Positions 6,494 through 14,294 of a DNA stretch of 15,520 bases are shown one piece after another (position 1 is the first letter of the stretch; every line of letters begins with the position of its first letter). This DNA is from JBFFXF01 sp041569895 (GTDB lineage Bacteria; Planctomycetota; UBA8108; JACQVS01). A model generated the notes under the pieces. The model was not told the DNA's origin and did not search any database. It saw only the letters and a list, made by a program, of their open reading frames with translations. Location: positions 1 through 15,520 of the forward strand of contig JBFFXF010000171.1 in the NCBI GenBank assembly GCA_041569895.1, in the 5' to 3' direction. The translations under genes were made by a program, and so were the position numbers.

Positions 6494-7831
6494 ATGCGCA
6501 TTCGCCTGCTTGCACTGTTGGTGTGCTGCTCGCTCGGGGCCGTCGTCACGGCCGACGAGCACAACGTCCCGCCGGACGGTTTCGTCGCCCTGTTCAACGG
6601 CAAGGACCTCGCCGGCTGGCACGGCATGCGGCATTTCAATCCCTACAAGCTCGAGGAGATGGACGCCGCCGAGCGTGACAAGCTCCTCGCGGAGGACGCC
6701 AGGAGCGCGCGGGAGCACTGGCGCGTCGAGGACGGCGAGCTCGTCAACGACGGGCACGGCGCCTACCTGACGACCGACGGCGAGTACGGCGACTTCGAGC
6801 TCCTGATCGACTACAAGACGGTCGCGAAGGCCGACAGCGGCATCTACCTGCGCGCCACGCCGCAGGTGCAGATCTGGGACACGACCGAGGAGGGCGGCAA
6901 GTGGGGCATCGGCGCCGACAGGGGCTCCGGCGGCCTCTGGAACAACTCGCCGGGCGCGCCGGGGAAGGACCCGCTCGTCCTCGCCGACCGCCCCTTCGGC
7001 GAGTGGAACAGCTTCCGGATCGTCATGGTCGGCTCGCGGACGACCGTGATCCTCAACGATCACGTCGTCGTCGATGGCGCGGTCCTGGAGAACTACTGGG
7101 ACCGTTCGAAGCCGCTTCGGCGGCGCGGACCGATCCAGCTCCAGACGCACGGGGGCGAGATCCGCTGGCGCAACATCTTCCTGCGCGAGATCGGCCCGGA
7201 GGAGGCGAATCGCTTCCTGCAGGCCCGTGACGATCACGGCTTCGAGTCGATCTTCGACGGGGTCTCGTTCCGCGGGTGGAAGGAGCCGGGGAAGCCGGCC
7301 GGTGTCGTCAGCAACTACATGATCCGCGACGGCGCGCTGATGTGCCGTCCGCGTCGCGGCTCGACGCTCCACACCGCGGAGATCTACGGCGACTTCGCGG
7401 CGCGCTTCGAGTTCCGGCTGCCGCGCGGGGGGAACAACGGTCTTTCGATTCGCTATCCGGGCTTCGGCGACACCGCATACGTCGGCATGTGCGAGCTCCA
7501 GATCCTCGACACGCCGCGATACGCCAATGACGGTCTCGACCCGCGGCAGGCGCACGGGTCGGCGTACGCGATGGCGGCGGCGGCGCAGGGATACCTTCGC
7601 GAGCCGGGCGAGTGGAACTTCGAGGAGGTCACCGTCGTCGGCTCGAGGATTCGCGTCGAGCTCAACGGCAGCGTCATCCTCGACCGTGACCTCGGCGCGC
7701 TCGGGGACGGCGATTTCATGTACGAGCGCTCGAAGCACCTCGGCCTGGGTCGCCGCATGGGCCACTTCGGATTCGCCGGACACGGCAGCCCGGTGGCGTT
7801 CCGCGGCGTGCGCATCAAGCGGCTCGATTGA
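6494..7831 (+). CDS. Secreted protein with two tandem DUF1080 (3-keto-disaccharide hydrolase family) domains
   Basis: A 445-residue exported protein. The ATG at 6494 follows AAGGAG (6481-6486) with a 7-base spacer and begins a clear signal peptide (MRIRLLALLVCCSLGAVVTA, cleavage before DE). The two Cys residues do not form a good lipobox. Domain 1 (about 28-233) begins GFVALFNGKDLAGWHG and includes DSGIYLRATPQVQIWD. Domain 2 (about 248-443) begins GFESIFDGVSFRGWKEPG and includes NNGLSIRYPG and CELQILD. Both are concanavalin-like jelly-roll units of the PF06439 family, whose characterised members cleave 3-keto-glycosides; many PVC members are uncharacterised. Most family proteins have one copy, so the tandem form is notable. 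It is divergent from the cytochrome fusion gene and 20 bases upstream of the PhoD-like gene, with which it probably forms an operon. Enzymatic activity of either copy is inference. Confidence 0.88.
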   Translation: MRIRLLALLVCCSLGAVVTADEHNVPPDGFVALFNGKDLAGWHGMRHFNPYKLEEMDAAERDKLLAEDARSAREHWRVEDGELVNDGHGAYLTTDGEYGDFELLIDYKTVAKADSGIYLRATPQVQIWDTTEEGGKWGIGADRGSGGLWNNSPGAPGKDPLVLADRPFGEWNSFRIVMVGSRTTVILNDHVVVDGAVLENYWDRSKPLRRRGPIQLQTHGGEIRWRNIFLREIGPEEANRFLQARDDHGFESIFDGVSFRGWKEPGKPAGVVSNYMIRDGALMCRPRRGSTLHTAEIYGDFAARFEFRLPRGGNNGLSIRYPGFGDTAYVGMCELQILDTPRYANDGLDPRQAHGSAYAMAAAAQGYLREPGEWNFEEVTVVGSRIRVELNGSVILDRDLGALGDGDFMYERSKHLGLGRRMGHFGFAGHGSPVAFRGVRIKRLD

Positions 7832-7851
7832 CCGGAGGCACTCGACGTCCC

Positions 7852-9774
7852 ATGCCCGACATGACCCTGCACCCGAAGTCTCGATCCCGGACGCCGAGCT
7901 CCCCCTCGCGGGAGCGTGTCTCGTCTCGCCGGCGCGCGTCGACTCTTCTCGTGGCGACGGTCGCGCTCGCATGCGCCGCCTCGTCGTTGCTCGACGCGGA
8001 CGAGGGCGCCAATTTCATCACGCACGGTCCGATCCTCGGCCGCGTCAGCGCCGACGGCATCGGCATCTGGGCGCGGACGGCGAAGCCCGGCAGGTTCGCG
8101 GTGCGATACGGCATCGCCGGACAGTCGCTCGACGCCACCAGCGAGCCGGTCTCGACGTCGCTGGCGCACGACAACACCGGGTGGGTGCATCTCCGCGGTC
8201 TCGAATCGGGCACGCGCTACGAGTACGAGCTCGTCCTGCCGGACGTTCCCGGTCACACCGGCCGGGGCGGCTCGTTCCGCACGCTTCCCGCGGCGTCGGC
8301 GCACGTCTCGCCCGAGCTCAATCCACGCGGCCTCTTCAACTTCAGCTTCGAGTTCGCCTGCGGCAACAACCAGAACCCCGGCGACGGCTGCGGCCCCTCG
8401 CTGCCGGCGTTCGGGACCATGCTCGAGCGCATCGCCGACGAGGTCGACTTCGCGATCCTCAACGGCGACTGGCTCTACGAGGCGCGTCGCGAGTACACCG
8501 TGCCGCAGTGGCGCTCGCAGGTCGAGTGCTCGCCTGCGGACGTCCCGGGTGTCCTGCGGGTCGCGCCGACGCTCGTCGGCGTGTGGGAGAACTACAAGCA
8601 CTTCCTGTCGCAGGGTCGCAACCTGGCGCTCTGGCACGCGCGCGTGCCGTCTTTCTTCACCTACGACGACCACGAGGTCCTCAACGACGTCTGGGGAGCG
8701 GGGACGCCCGGGCTGCGCGACCGCCGCGCCGTCTTCCGCGACATCGGCGTGCGGGCCTGGTACGACTACCTCGCCTGGAGCAACCCGACCGCGTTCACGC
8801 AGCGCGTCCACTTCGGGCGCGCCGAGCTCCGCGAGGGCAGCGGCATTCTCCGCGACACCGCCGCCGATTTCCGCACCCTCGACCTGAAGCAGGCGAACAA
8901 CCTGCACATCCACTGGGGCACGGCGACGGCGGGCGTCAACGACAACGACCTCGACGGCGTTGGCGGCGATCCGAACGCCGGCGTGTACCGCATCGTGCGC
9001 GTCCTCGACGCCCACACGCTCGAGATCGAGCCCGCGGCGGACGCGGATGGCGTCGTTTCGTACTCCATCGGCCGGCGCTCCTACTACCGTTTCCGCGTCT
9101 CCAATTGCGACTTCTTCGTGCTCGACACGCGGGGCCAGCGACAGATGCACGACGTCCGCGACCCGGCGAAGAAGGGCCTGTCGATGCTCGGCCCGGCGCA
9201 GCGCCAGTGGCTGATCGACGGCGTGCGCGCGAGCGATGCCGATTTCATCTTCGTCGTCTCCTCGGTGAACTTCATGATCCCGCACGTCGGCGGCGGCAAG
9301 ATCCGCTCCACCAACAAGGACGACGCCTGGACGGTGTTCCTCGACGAGCGCGAGACGCTGATCGACGTCTTCGACGGCGTCGGACGTCCGGTCTTCGTTC
9401 TCACCGGCGACCTCCACAACAGTTTCGTGATCCGCATCACCGACACCGTCTGGGAGTTCGCGTCGGGACCGCACAACTCGAACAACCACTGGGCGACGGA
9501 CGAGGGCGACCGACCGCCGAACGGCCGCTTCAAGTACGGCCCGCGCGAGGTCGACATCCGCTGGTCGACCTACTACCGGCCGGACATCCCGCGGGAGAAC
9601 CTCCTCCACCCGACCTACTGTGTCGTCCAGGTCAACAACGTCTTCAACAACCCCTTCCGACCGGGCGAGACACGCTGGGTCGCGTTCCCGCGCCCCCAGG
9701 TCATCTTCCGCTACCACGACGGCCGCACCGGCGCCCTGCGCTACGCCGAGGCGGTGGCGGCGATGGGCGACTGA
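7852..9774 (+). CDS. PhoD-like metallophosphatase/phosphodiesterase, exported
   Basis: A 640-residue enzyme of the PhoD family (Fe/Ca-dependent alkaline phosphatase or phosphodiesterase). After a basic leader with SSRRRAS and a hydrophobic stretch (about 25-47), compatible with but not a consensus Tat signal, comes the N-terminal beta domain (FITHGPILGRV... at about 55). The metal-binding core motifs follow in order: NGDWLY (204-209), YDDHE (271-275), DTR (425-427) and TGDLH (518-522). A segment of about 70 residues (about 342-412, containing HIHWGTATAGV and DPNAGVYRIVRVLD) is inserted between YDDHE and DTR and makes the protein longer than Bacillus PhoD. The ATG at 7852 was chosen because GGAGG (7834-7838) lies 13 bases upstream; a TTG at 7828 overlapping the DUF1080 stop is a possible earlier start. 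Likely co-transcribed with the DUF1080 gene. It probably releases phosphate from esters outside the cytoplasm. Confidence 0.9.
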   Translation: MPDMTLHPKSRSRTPSSPSRERVSSRRRASTLLVATVALACAASSLLDADEGANFITHGPILGRVSADGIGIWARTAKPGRFAVRYGIAGQSLDATSEPVSTSLAHDNTGWVHLRGLESGTRYEYELVLPDVPGHTGRGGSFRTLPAASAHVSPELNPRGLFNFSFEFACGNNQNPGDGCGPSLPAFGTMLERIADEVDFAILNGDWLYEARREYTVPQWRSQVECSPADVPGVLRVAPTLVGVWENYKHFLSQGRNLALWHARVPSFFTYDDHEVLNDVWGAGTPGLRDRRAVFRDIGVRAWYDYLAWSNPTAFTQRVHFGRAELREGSGILRDTAADFRTLDLKQANNLHIHWGTATAGVNDNDLDGVGGDPNAGVYRIVRVLDAHTLEIEPAADADGVVSYSIGRRSYYRFRVSNCDFFVLDTRGQRQMHDVRDPAKKGLSMLGPAQRQWLIDGVRASDADFIFVVSSVNFMIPHVGGGKIRSTNKDDAWTVFLDERETLIDVFDGVGRPVFVLTGDLHNSFVIRITDTVWEFASGPHNSNNHWATDEGDRPPNGRFKYGPREVDIRWSTYYRPDIPRENLLHPTYCVVQVNNVFNNPFRPGETRWVAFPRPQVIFRYHDGRTGALRYAEAVAAMGD

Positions 9775-9786
9775 GCGGCCGACGAG

Positions 9787-9952
9787 GACGGGAACGCAGA
9801 TTCCCCAGATTACGCAGATTGACGCAGAGCAGGGGCATCAGGACCTCTGTGTCGGTCTCGGACTCGGTCATCGGCCATCGGTCATCGGTCATCGGACTCG
9901 GATCTCGGAATCGGAGTCGGAGTCGGAGTCGGCGTCGGAGTCGGACATCGGA
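9787..9952 (+). repeat. Composite intergenic repeat element, copy 1
   Basis: This element starts about 13 bases after the PhoD stop. It has two parts. First, a 9-base-period tract built on CGCAGATT (CAGATT at 9797, 9806 and 9815, with a degenerate unit at 9825). Second, after a short linker, a hexamer tract of the form TCGGNN (about 9852-9952). A block at 9847-9874 and another at 9897-9920 are repeated, in the same order and inverted orientation, in copy 2 (14368-14395 with one mismatch, and 14336-14359 identical). It has no coding potential beyond low-complexity peptides. It lies between two co-directional genes, in the direction of the gene it follows. The repeat is seen directly; mobility or function is unknown. 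Confidence 0.8.
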
Positions 9953-10144
9953 CTCGACGACCGGAGGTTTTCGAGGACGACGACGAGGACGAGGACGAGC
10001 AGGAGGATGCGCAGGAGGACGAGGTCCAGCTTCCCGCGTGACACAATCCACCCCCCCGTCGCCCTTCCCGATGAGGGAGCCGGGCAGTCCGGCCGCGATG
10101 GCGGGCGGGGGAGGCTCCCGGGACACGCACCACGGGAGGTCACG
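9953..10144 (+). other. Intergenic remainder: purine-rich tract and leader of the peptidase-like gene
   Basis: After the hexamer repeat comes a purine-rich stretch of GAC/GAGGAC units (about 9968-10022). Next is a C-rich run (10051-10057), and near 10040-10047 a weak ACACAAT that could be a -10 box but has no clear -35. The final element is a strong Shine-Dalgarno GGGAGG (10134-10139), 5 bases before the ATG at 10145. No gene, tRNA or hairpin terminator with a T-run was found here. The reading frame of the downstream gene happens to stay open back through this DNA, but the encoded peptide is low-complexity Ser/Glu/Arg and is not credible protein. Confidence 0.5.
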
Positions 10145-12235
10145 ATGGTCGCCAGGATCCGGAAGACGTCGGGGAACGAAGAAAGCACGGGAATCACGCG
10201 CGCAGCGACGGAGGCGTCGCCGCGCGCGGTTCCCGGGAACGGACGCGCGCTGCTGCTCGCGTGCGCGTTCGCGGCGGTGGCCTTCGGGGCGGCCCCGGCC
10301 CGGGCGGCGCAGGCCCCCGGAGGCGGAGTCCTCGAGGTGCCGCCGCCGGGTGGCGGCGATCACAAGTCGGCAATCGTCATCGTCGTCGAGGAGAACGAGT
10401 CACAGAGCTCGAGCGTCACCTGGGGCGGCGTCTTCCAGGCGGTGGACGATATCCTCGGAGCCGGGCTCGGAGACCTCGACCTCGACCTCCCGAGCTGGCT
10501 GGTGAGCCTCATCAACGCCTTCGATCGGGTCCGGGACGAGGTCCTCGGGTTCATCCGGGCGGGTCTCGTGGAGCTGGCGTCGGCGGTGATCGTCGAGCTC
10601 TTCCCGGAGTACGGCCAGTGCGCCCGGGAGTTCCTGCAGCAGATGAAGGAGTCGTTTCCGGTGGGTGACTACGACACGTTCCTCGACCGGTACGGCGAGG
10701 ACGCGCTGGCGAGCTGCCTGCGGGAGATGGCGGAGCCGTACTACGACGAGGTCGTGGTGCTGACCGACTCCGGCGCCACGTTCGCGAGCTTCGAGAGCAC
10801 GCTCGTCGGGCTTCACAGGGACGGCTACCTCATCGACGTCCTGCTCGACGTCCACGGATGCTCGACCTCGACGTCGATGAACAACCGCACCTGCGCCACG
10901 ACCAGGCTGTCGTTCGCGGGCGGCACCGCCACGCCGGCCGACATCCGCGCCATCAACGGCGGCCGCCCCATGAACCTGAACGCCGTCTACATGGTCAGTT
11001 GCTGGGGCAGCGAGTTCAACGACGCGTGGATCGACGCCGGCGCGCGCGCATCGAACGGTTCGAACGAGCTCAACTACTACGTCCTCCTCAGCCCGATCGT
11101 CTTCATGCAGCACTGGACGCGTCACGACAGCAGCCTCAACGACGCCGCGCAGGCCGCGTACGCGGCCGAGAAGGTGCTGATGAACGGCAAGCGATTCCCG
11201 ATCGAGTTCACCATCAGGAACCCGATCACCGGCAGCAGGCGAACGGTGACGATCGGCGACATCGGCATCACCTGGCGGAAGGTGATGGACAAGAAGCTCG
11301 CCAGGAGGTACGGCGCCAGCAGCAATCAGCCCGTCGACAACCGGCGCTCGAGCGAGCGTCGCCACCTCGGTCAGCTCGGGCTCCGGCGGGCGGAGCTCAG
11401 CGCGCCACCGGCGCCCGTGCTCGACGTCGAGAGCGTCGACCCGCCGAGCGGCTCGCCGGGCACGGTGGTCACGGTGACCGGCTTCGGGTTCACTTCACGG
11501 ACCGTGGCGCTCTTCGACGGCGCGCCGATGGCGACGACCGTGCTCGGCGGCGAAAGGCTGAGGTTCACCGTTCCCGACGGCGCCTCGTGCGGACAGCATG
11601 GCGTCAGCGTGCGCGATTCCGGCGCCGGCGCGGAGACGCGCGAGATCGGCTTCCGGGTCCCCGGCGGCTTCAGCATCGGCAGCCTGCGACCGGCCGGTGG
11701 GAGGCCGGGGTCGAGGGTCCGGGTGATCGGGTGCAACTTCCGCATCCGGCCCCCCTTTCCCGGCTCGACCTCCTCGGTCGTCCTCTTCAACGACCGCGAG
11801 GTCGAGACGCAGGTGATCAGCTCGACCGAGCTGCTCTTCACCGTGCCCGCAGACGCGCACTGCGGCGCTCACGAGGTGAGAGTCAGCAACTCGCGCAACG
11901 TGATCACCGACCCGGCCACCTTCCGGGTCGTGCAACCGTGCGAGGGTGGAGGCGAGGTGGTCTCCTTCCGCCGGGGCGACGTCAACGTCGACGGCGGCAC
12001 GGACGTCAGCGACCCGGTGAGCATCCTCGGATTCCTCTTTCAGGGGACAGGAGACCTTCCGTGCCACAAGAGCGCCGACGTCAACGACGACGGGGACGTC
12101 GACATCAGCGATGCCATCGGTCTCCTCGGGCACCTCTTTCTCGGAGCGAGCGCGCCACCGCCGCCGTTCCGGGAGTGCGGAAAGGACGCCACCGCGGACG
12201 ACCTGACGTGCGAGGCCTTCGCGGCCTGTCCGTGA
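10145..12235 (+). CDS. Secreted candidate clan CD cysteine peptidase with IPT/TIG and dockerin-like domains
   Basis: A 696-residue exported protein whose start is fixed by GGGAGG 5 bases upstream of the ATG. A long polar N-region precedes a hydrophobic signal (about 35-54, ARA-AQ). Residues about 195-345 look like a caspase-haemoglobinase (clan CD) fold: strand VVVLTDSGAT (203-212), strand DVLLDVHG with H237-G238, strand AVYMVSC with C286, then the GARASNGSNE segment (299-308), where clan CD enzymes form the S1 pocket, and an F..W helix region. Two IPT/TIG beta domains follow (about 424-505 and 508-597). The tail has two EF-hand/dockerin-like loops: D612-N614-D616-D620 and D645-N647-D649-D653, each followed by SD.. 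LG.LF. That tail is common in planctomycete surface proteins. The peptidase call is inference from motif order and spacing; the TIG and dockerin-like parts are firmer. Convergent with the kelch gene. Confidence 0.75.
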   Translation: MVARIRKTSGNEESTGITRAATEASPRAVPGNGRALLLACAFAAVAFGAAPARAAQAPGGGVLEVPPPGGGDHKSAIVIVVEENESQSSSVTWGGVFQAVDDILGAGLGDLDLDLPSWLVSLINAFDRVRDEVLGFIRAGLVELASAVIVELFPEYGQCAREFLQQMKESFPVGDYDTFLDRYGEDALASCLREMAEPYYDEVVVLTDSGATFASFESTLVGLHRDGYLIDVLLDVHGCSTSTSMNNRTCATTRLSFAGGTATPADIRAINGGRPMNLNAVYMVSCWGSEFNDAWIDAGARASNGSNELNYYVLLSPIVFMQHWTRHDSSLNDAAQAAYAAEKVLMNGKRFPIEFTIRNPITGSRRTVTIGDIGITWRKVMDKKLARRYGASSNQPVDNRRSSERRHLGQLGLRRAELSAPPAPVLDVESVDPPSGSPGTVVTVTGFGFTSRTVALFDGAPMATTVLGGERLRFTVPDGASCGQHGVSVRDSGAGAETREIGFRVPGGFSIGSLRPAGGRPGSRVRVIGCNFRIRPPFPGSTSSVVLFNDREVETQVISSTELLFTVPADAHCGAHEVRVSNSRNVITDPATFRVVQPCEGGGEVVSFRRGDVNVDGGTDVSDPVSILGFLFQGTGDLPCHKSADVNDDGDVDISDAIGLLGHLFLGASAPPPPFRECGKDATADDLTCEAFAACP

Positions 12236-12266
12236 TCGGAGCGCTCCCCGTCGGACTCCTTGGGGG

Positions 12267-14171
12267 CTACTGGTGCCATTCGCCGGCGAACGGCTCGTAG
12301 TACGCGCGCCATTCACGGCGGTGCCACACGGGCGACGACGGGGAGCCCTCCTGCCCGATGGCGTCGACGGTGACGACGCAATAGCGCCGCGTGCGATTTC
12401 CCGCGCCCGTGTCGGTGAACTCGGTGGCGCGGATCGGTTTGGGGGTCAGGCGGGTGATCGAATCCGAGTCCCAGCGCCCGTCGAGACGGTACACGCGGTA
12501 GCCGGAGATCGAGTCGTCCGGGCTCGCGTCCCACTTCAGCCGGCACGACTCGCCGTCCTCCTTCGCGAAGAGGTGCTCGGGTGGAGCGGGGATCGTCAGC
12601 ATCGCGGGCGAGGGGCCGCTGGTGGCGCCTCGCCCGTCGACGGCGCGCACTCGATACGCGAAGACGCCGCGACCGTAGCCTCGTCCGTCGCCATCGAGCT
12701 GATCGGGGTGGAAACGGCGCTCCTCGAGCGGCTCCTCGATGGTCGCCACCGGTCGGTCGAGGTCGATCTTCGTGTCCACGAACGATCGCGTCGTCAGCGG
12801 CTCCCCGGTGAGGCGCATGAACGCGCCGATGCGCGTGACGGCGCCGACCGACGGCGGGTCGAGCGGCGCCACCTTGCTCTTGAGGCGCTCGAGCTGGTCA
12901 TCCGAGAGCACCTCGACCGGAGCGCGCTCGACGTGAAACCCGACCGTCTCGCCCGCCACGCCTCGCGGCGCCTCCCACGTGACCTCCACGCGTCGCGGCG
13001 ATCGCACCGAGACCCGCACGTCCTCGACGATCGGCGGCCGTTCCCTCTGGCGCGCCCGCGCGGGCACGGGCGCGCCCGGAGACGCGTCCTCCGGCGCCGC
13101 CGCGTACCGGTAGGTCCAGATCTGCTGCTCGCGTGGTCGCTGCGTGCGGTTCTCGAGGATCATCACGTTGAGGGCCGGAGCGAACGTCAGCTGTCGAGCG
13201 CGATTGCCCGACGGGTCGGGCTCGCGCGGCGGCTTCATCGCCCGCCACGTGTTCTCGCCGAGGTCGTAGGCCCAGGTCTCGAGGCGGTGCGTGGCGCCCT
13301 CGCCCTCGCCCTCGGTGATCTTGACCACGGCAATGATGACGTGATGGACAGAGTCGTAGGCGAGGACGGCGTCGTTGCGATCGGTCGGCGGCAGCGCGGG
13401 AGACTTCATGTCGGTCCACTTGTTGCGCGCCAGGTCGTAGGCCCACACGCGCGGGTCGTCGCTGAACTGCGCTCCGAAGAGCACGTGGCGGTGGCGCGCC
13501 TCGTCGTACGCCATGTTGCCGCCGCTGCGAAACGGAGGCTCCTCCGGCGGTCGCTTGCGGGTCCACTCGTTCGTGTAAGGATCGTAGACGAGCGTGCCCT
13601 CCCGGCTCCCCTCGCCGCCGAAGACGACGATCACCTCGCGGTGGCTGTCCCACGACGCGCAGCGAAGCGGGCGGACGCTCGGCGACGGGACCGGCCGCAG
13701 GTTTCGCCAGCGGTTCTCTTCGGGGTCGTACGTCCAGACCGACGAGTCGTTCAGGTAGATCTCGCGAAACCACTGCCAGCCGTGACTGCCGCTGAATGAC
13801 GGGAATCGAACGTAGCGGCCGCGCACCGGATCGAAGACGTTCTGCTGCGCGCAGCAGACACCGGGCGGCGAGAGGTTCGGCTCGCGAAGAGTCCAGCGCG
13901 CCGTGACGGGATCGAGAATCCACAGCTCCGAGTTCTGCTCGCCACCGCCGCCCTGGTTGTGACCGCCGTAGCGGATCAGCCTTTGCCGGACCGGATCCCA
14001 GCGGCAGTCCCCCTCATAGCCGAGCGTCGGCGACGGCGGTCCGTCCGGCAGCGGACTGCGCTTGACCCAGGTGTTCGCCGCCTGCGCGAGCGCGGGGTCG
14101 CCGGCGCCTGCCGGTTCGGGAGCGGGGGCGAACAGGAAGAGGATGGCGAGTGTGAGCGTGGACCTCGGCAT
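12267..14171 (-). CDS. Secreted kelch beta-propeller protein with fibronectin type III domains
   Basis: A 634-residue exported protein. The signal peptide is MPRSTLTLAILFLFAPAPEPAGA, cleaved before GD. Residues about 30-356 hold kelch repeats with the W.YDP..N.W pattern: SELWILDPVTARW (81-93), SSVWTYDPEENRW (143-155), GTLVYDPYTNEW (192-203), RVWAYDLARNKW (241-252), ETWAYDLGENTW (298-309) and a terminal IWTYRY (351-356), consistent with a closed propeller. After a Pro/Arg-rich linker come two fibronectin III-like domains: about 380-530, long with an insert, and 528-615 (SGYRVYRL). The galactose-oxidase Cys-Tyr cofactor is not recognisable, so I call it a binding or scaffold protein rather than an oxidase. 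The ATG at 14171 has no Shine-Dalgarno; a GACAAT box 7 bases upstream suggests a leaderless message. The 31-base gap to the convergent gene holds a GC-rich palindrome but no T-run. Confidence 0.85.
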   Translation of the reverse strand: MPRSTLTLAILFLFAPAPEPAGAGDPALAQAANTWVKRSPLPDGPPSPTLGYEGDCRWDPVRQRLIRYGGHNQGGGGEQNSELWILDPVTARWTLREPNLSPPGVCCAQQNVFDPVRGRYVRFPSFSGSHGWQWFREIYLNDSSVWTYDPEENRWRNLRPVPSPSVRPLRCASWDSHREVIVVFGGEGSREGTLVYDPYTNEWTRKRPPEEPPFRSGGNMAYDEARHRHVLFGAQFSDDPRVWAYDLARNKWTDMKSPALPPTDRNDAVLAYDSVHHVIIAVVKITEGEGEGATHRLETWAYDLGENTWRAMKPPREPDPSGNRARQLTFAPALNVMILENRTQRPREQQIWTYRYAAAPEDASPGAPVPARARQRERPPIVEDVRVSVRSPRRVEVTWEAPRGVAGETVGFHVERAPVEVLSDDQLERLKSKVAPLDPPSVGAVTRIGAFMRLTGEPLTTRSFVDTKIDLDRPVATIEEPLEERRFHPDQLDGDGRGYGRGVFAYRVRAVDGRGATSGPSPAMLTIPAPPEHLFAKEDGESCRLKWDASPDDSISGYRVYRLDGRWDSDSITRLTPKPIRATEFTDTGAGNRTRRYCVVTVDAIGQEGSPSSPVWHRREWRAYYEPFAGEWHQ

Positions 14172-14178
14172 GGGGACG

Positions 14179-14184
14179 ATTGTC
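14179..14184 (-). promoter_or_regulatory. Candidate -10 box close to the kelch gene start
   Basis: On the minus strand GACAAT (four of six matches to TATAAT) ends 7 bases before the ATG at 14171. That would place the transcription start at or next to the initiation codon, fitting the missing Shine-Dalgarno. The arrangement resembles the TATAAT box at the first gene (77-82). No -35 element is evident: the upstream DNA is a C-rich run (14187-14204 on the minus strand) followed by the G-tract repeat. Weak evidence. Confidence 0.25.
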
Positions 14185-14216
14185 GGCGGGGCGGGTGGGG
14201 GGGATCAAGGGGTCTT

Positions 14217-14245
14217 CCCCCGGTCCCGGTCCCGGTCCCGGACCC
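14217..14245 (-). repeat. G-rich hexamer tract on the minus strand, potential G-quadruplex
   Basis: Read on the minus strand there are five G-runs of three or more (14245-14243, 14239-14237, 14233-14231, 14227-14225, 14221-14217), each separated by a three-base loop (TCC or ACC). This meets the G-quadruplex pattern and is arranged like the tract at 3-29. It lies 46-74 bases upstream of the kelch ATG on that gene's coding strand. Folding and function are untested. Confidence 0.6.
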
Positions 14246-14294
14246 GAGAGCTTTCGTCACCGTGCCCGTGCACGACGTCGGGGCCGAGCGGTTG

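Noticed and set aside
6393..6515. Upstream start giving 41 more residues to the cytochrome-nitrilase protein
   Set aside because: It would bury the signal peptide behind a non-hydrophobic extension and overlap the DUF1080 start; the ATG at 6392 has AAGGG at good spacing.
7453..9717. Long minus-strand open frame opposite the DUF1080 and PhoD-like genes
   Set aside because: It spans two well-supported genes on the other strand, has Val/Arg/Glu-biased composition and no motif, and arises from the third-position GC bias.
9852..9952. CRISPR array
   Set aside because: Units are 6 bases with no unique spacers of 25-40 bases and no cas genes nearby; it is simple-sequence repeat.
9620..10144. In-frame upstream extension of the peptidase-like protein across the repeat element
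   Set aside because: The extension translates the hexamer repeats into Ser-Glu runs and overlaps the end of the PhoD-like gene; the ATG at 10145 has an ideal Shine-Dalgarno and precedes a signal peptide.
12236..12266. Bidirectional terminator between the convergent peptidase-like and kelch genes
   Set aside because: There is a 10-base palindrome (GGAGCGCTCC at 12238-12247), but it has no loop and no T-run on either side, so an intrinsic terminator is not supported.
12273..13799. Plus-strand open frame opposite the kelch gene
   Set aside because: An Arg/Val-rich shadow; the minus strand has a signal peptide and repeated kelch motifs.
12267..14171. Galactose oxidase-type copper enzyme
   Set aside because: The kelch propeller fits, but the characteristic Cys-Tyr cofactor and copper-ligand pattern could not be identified.
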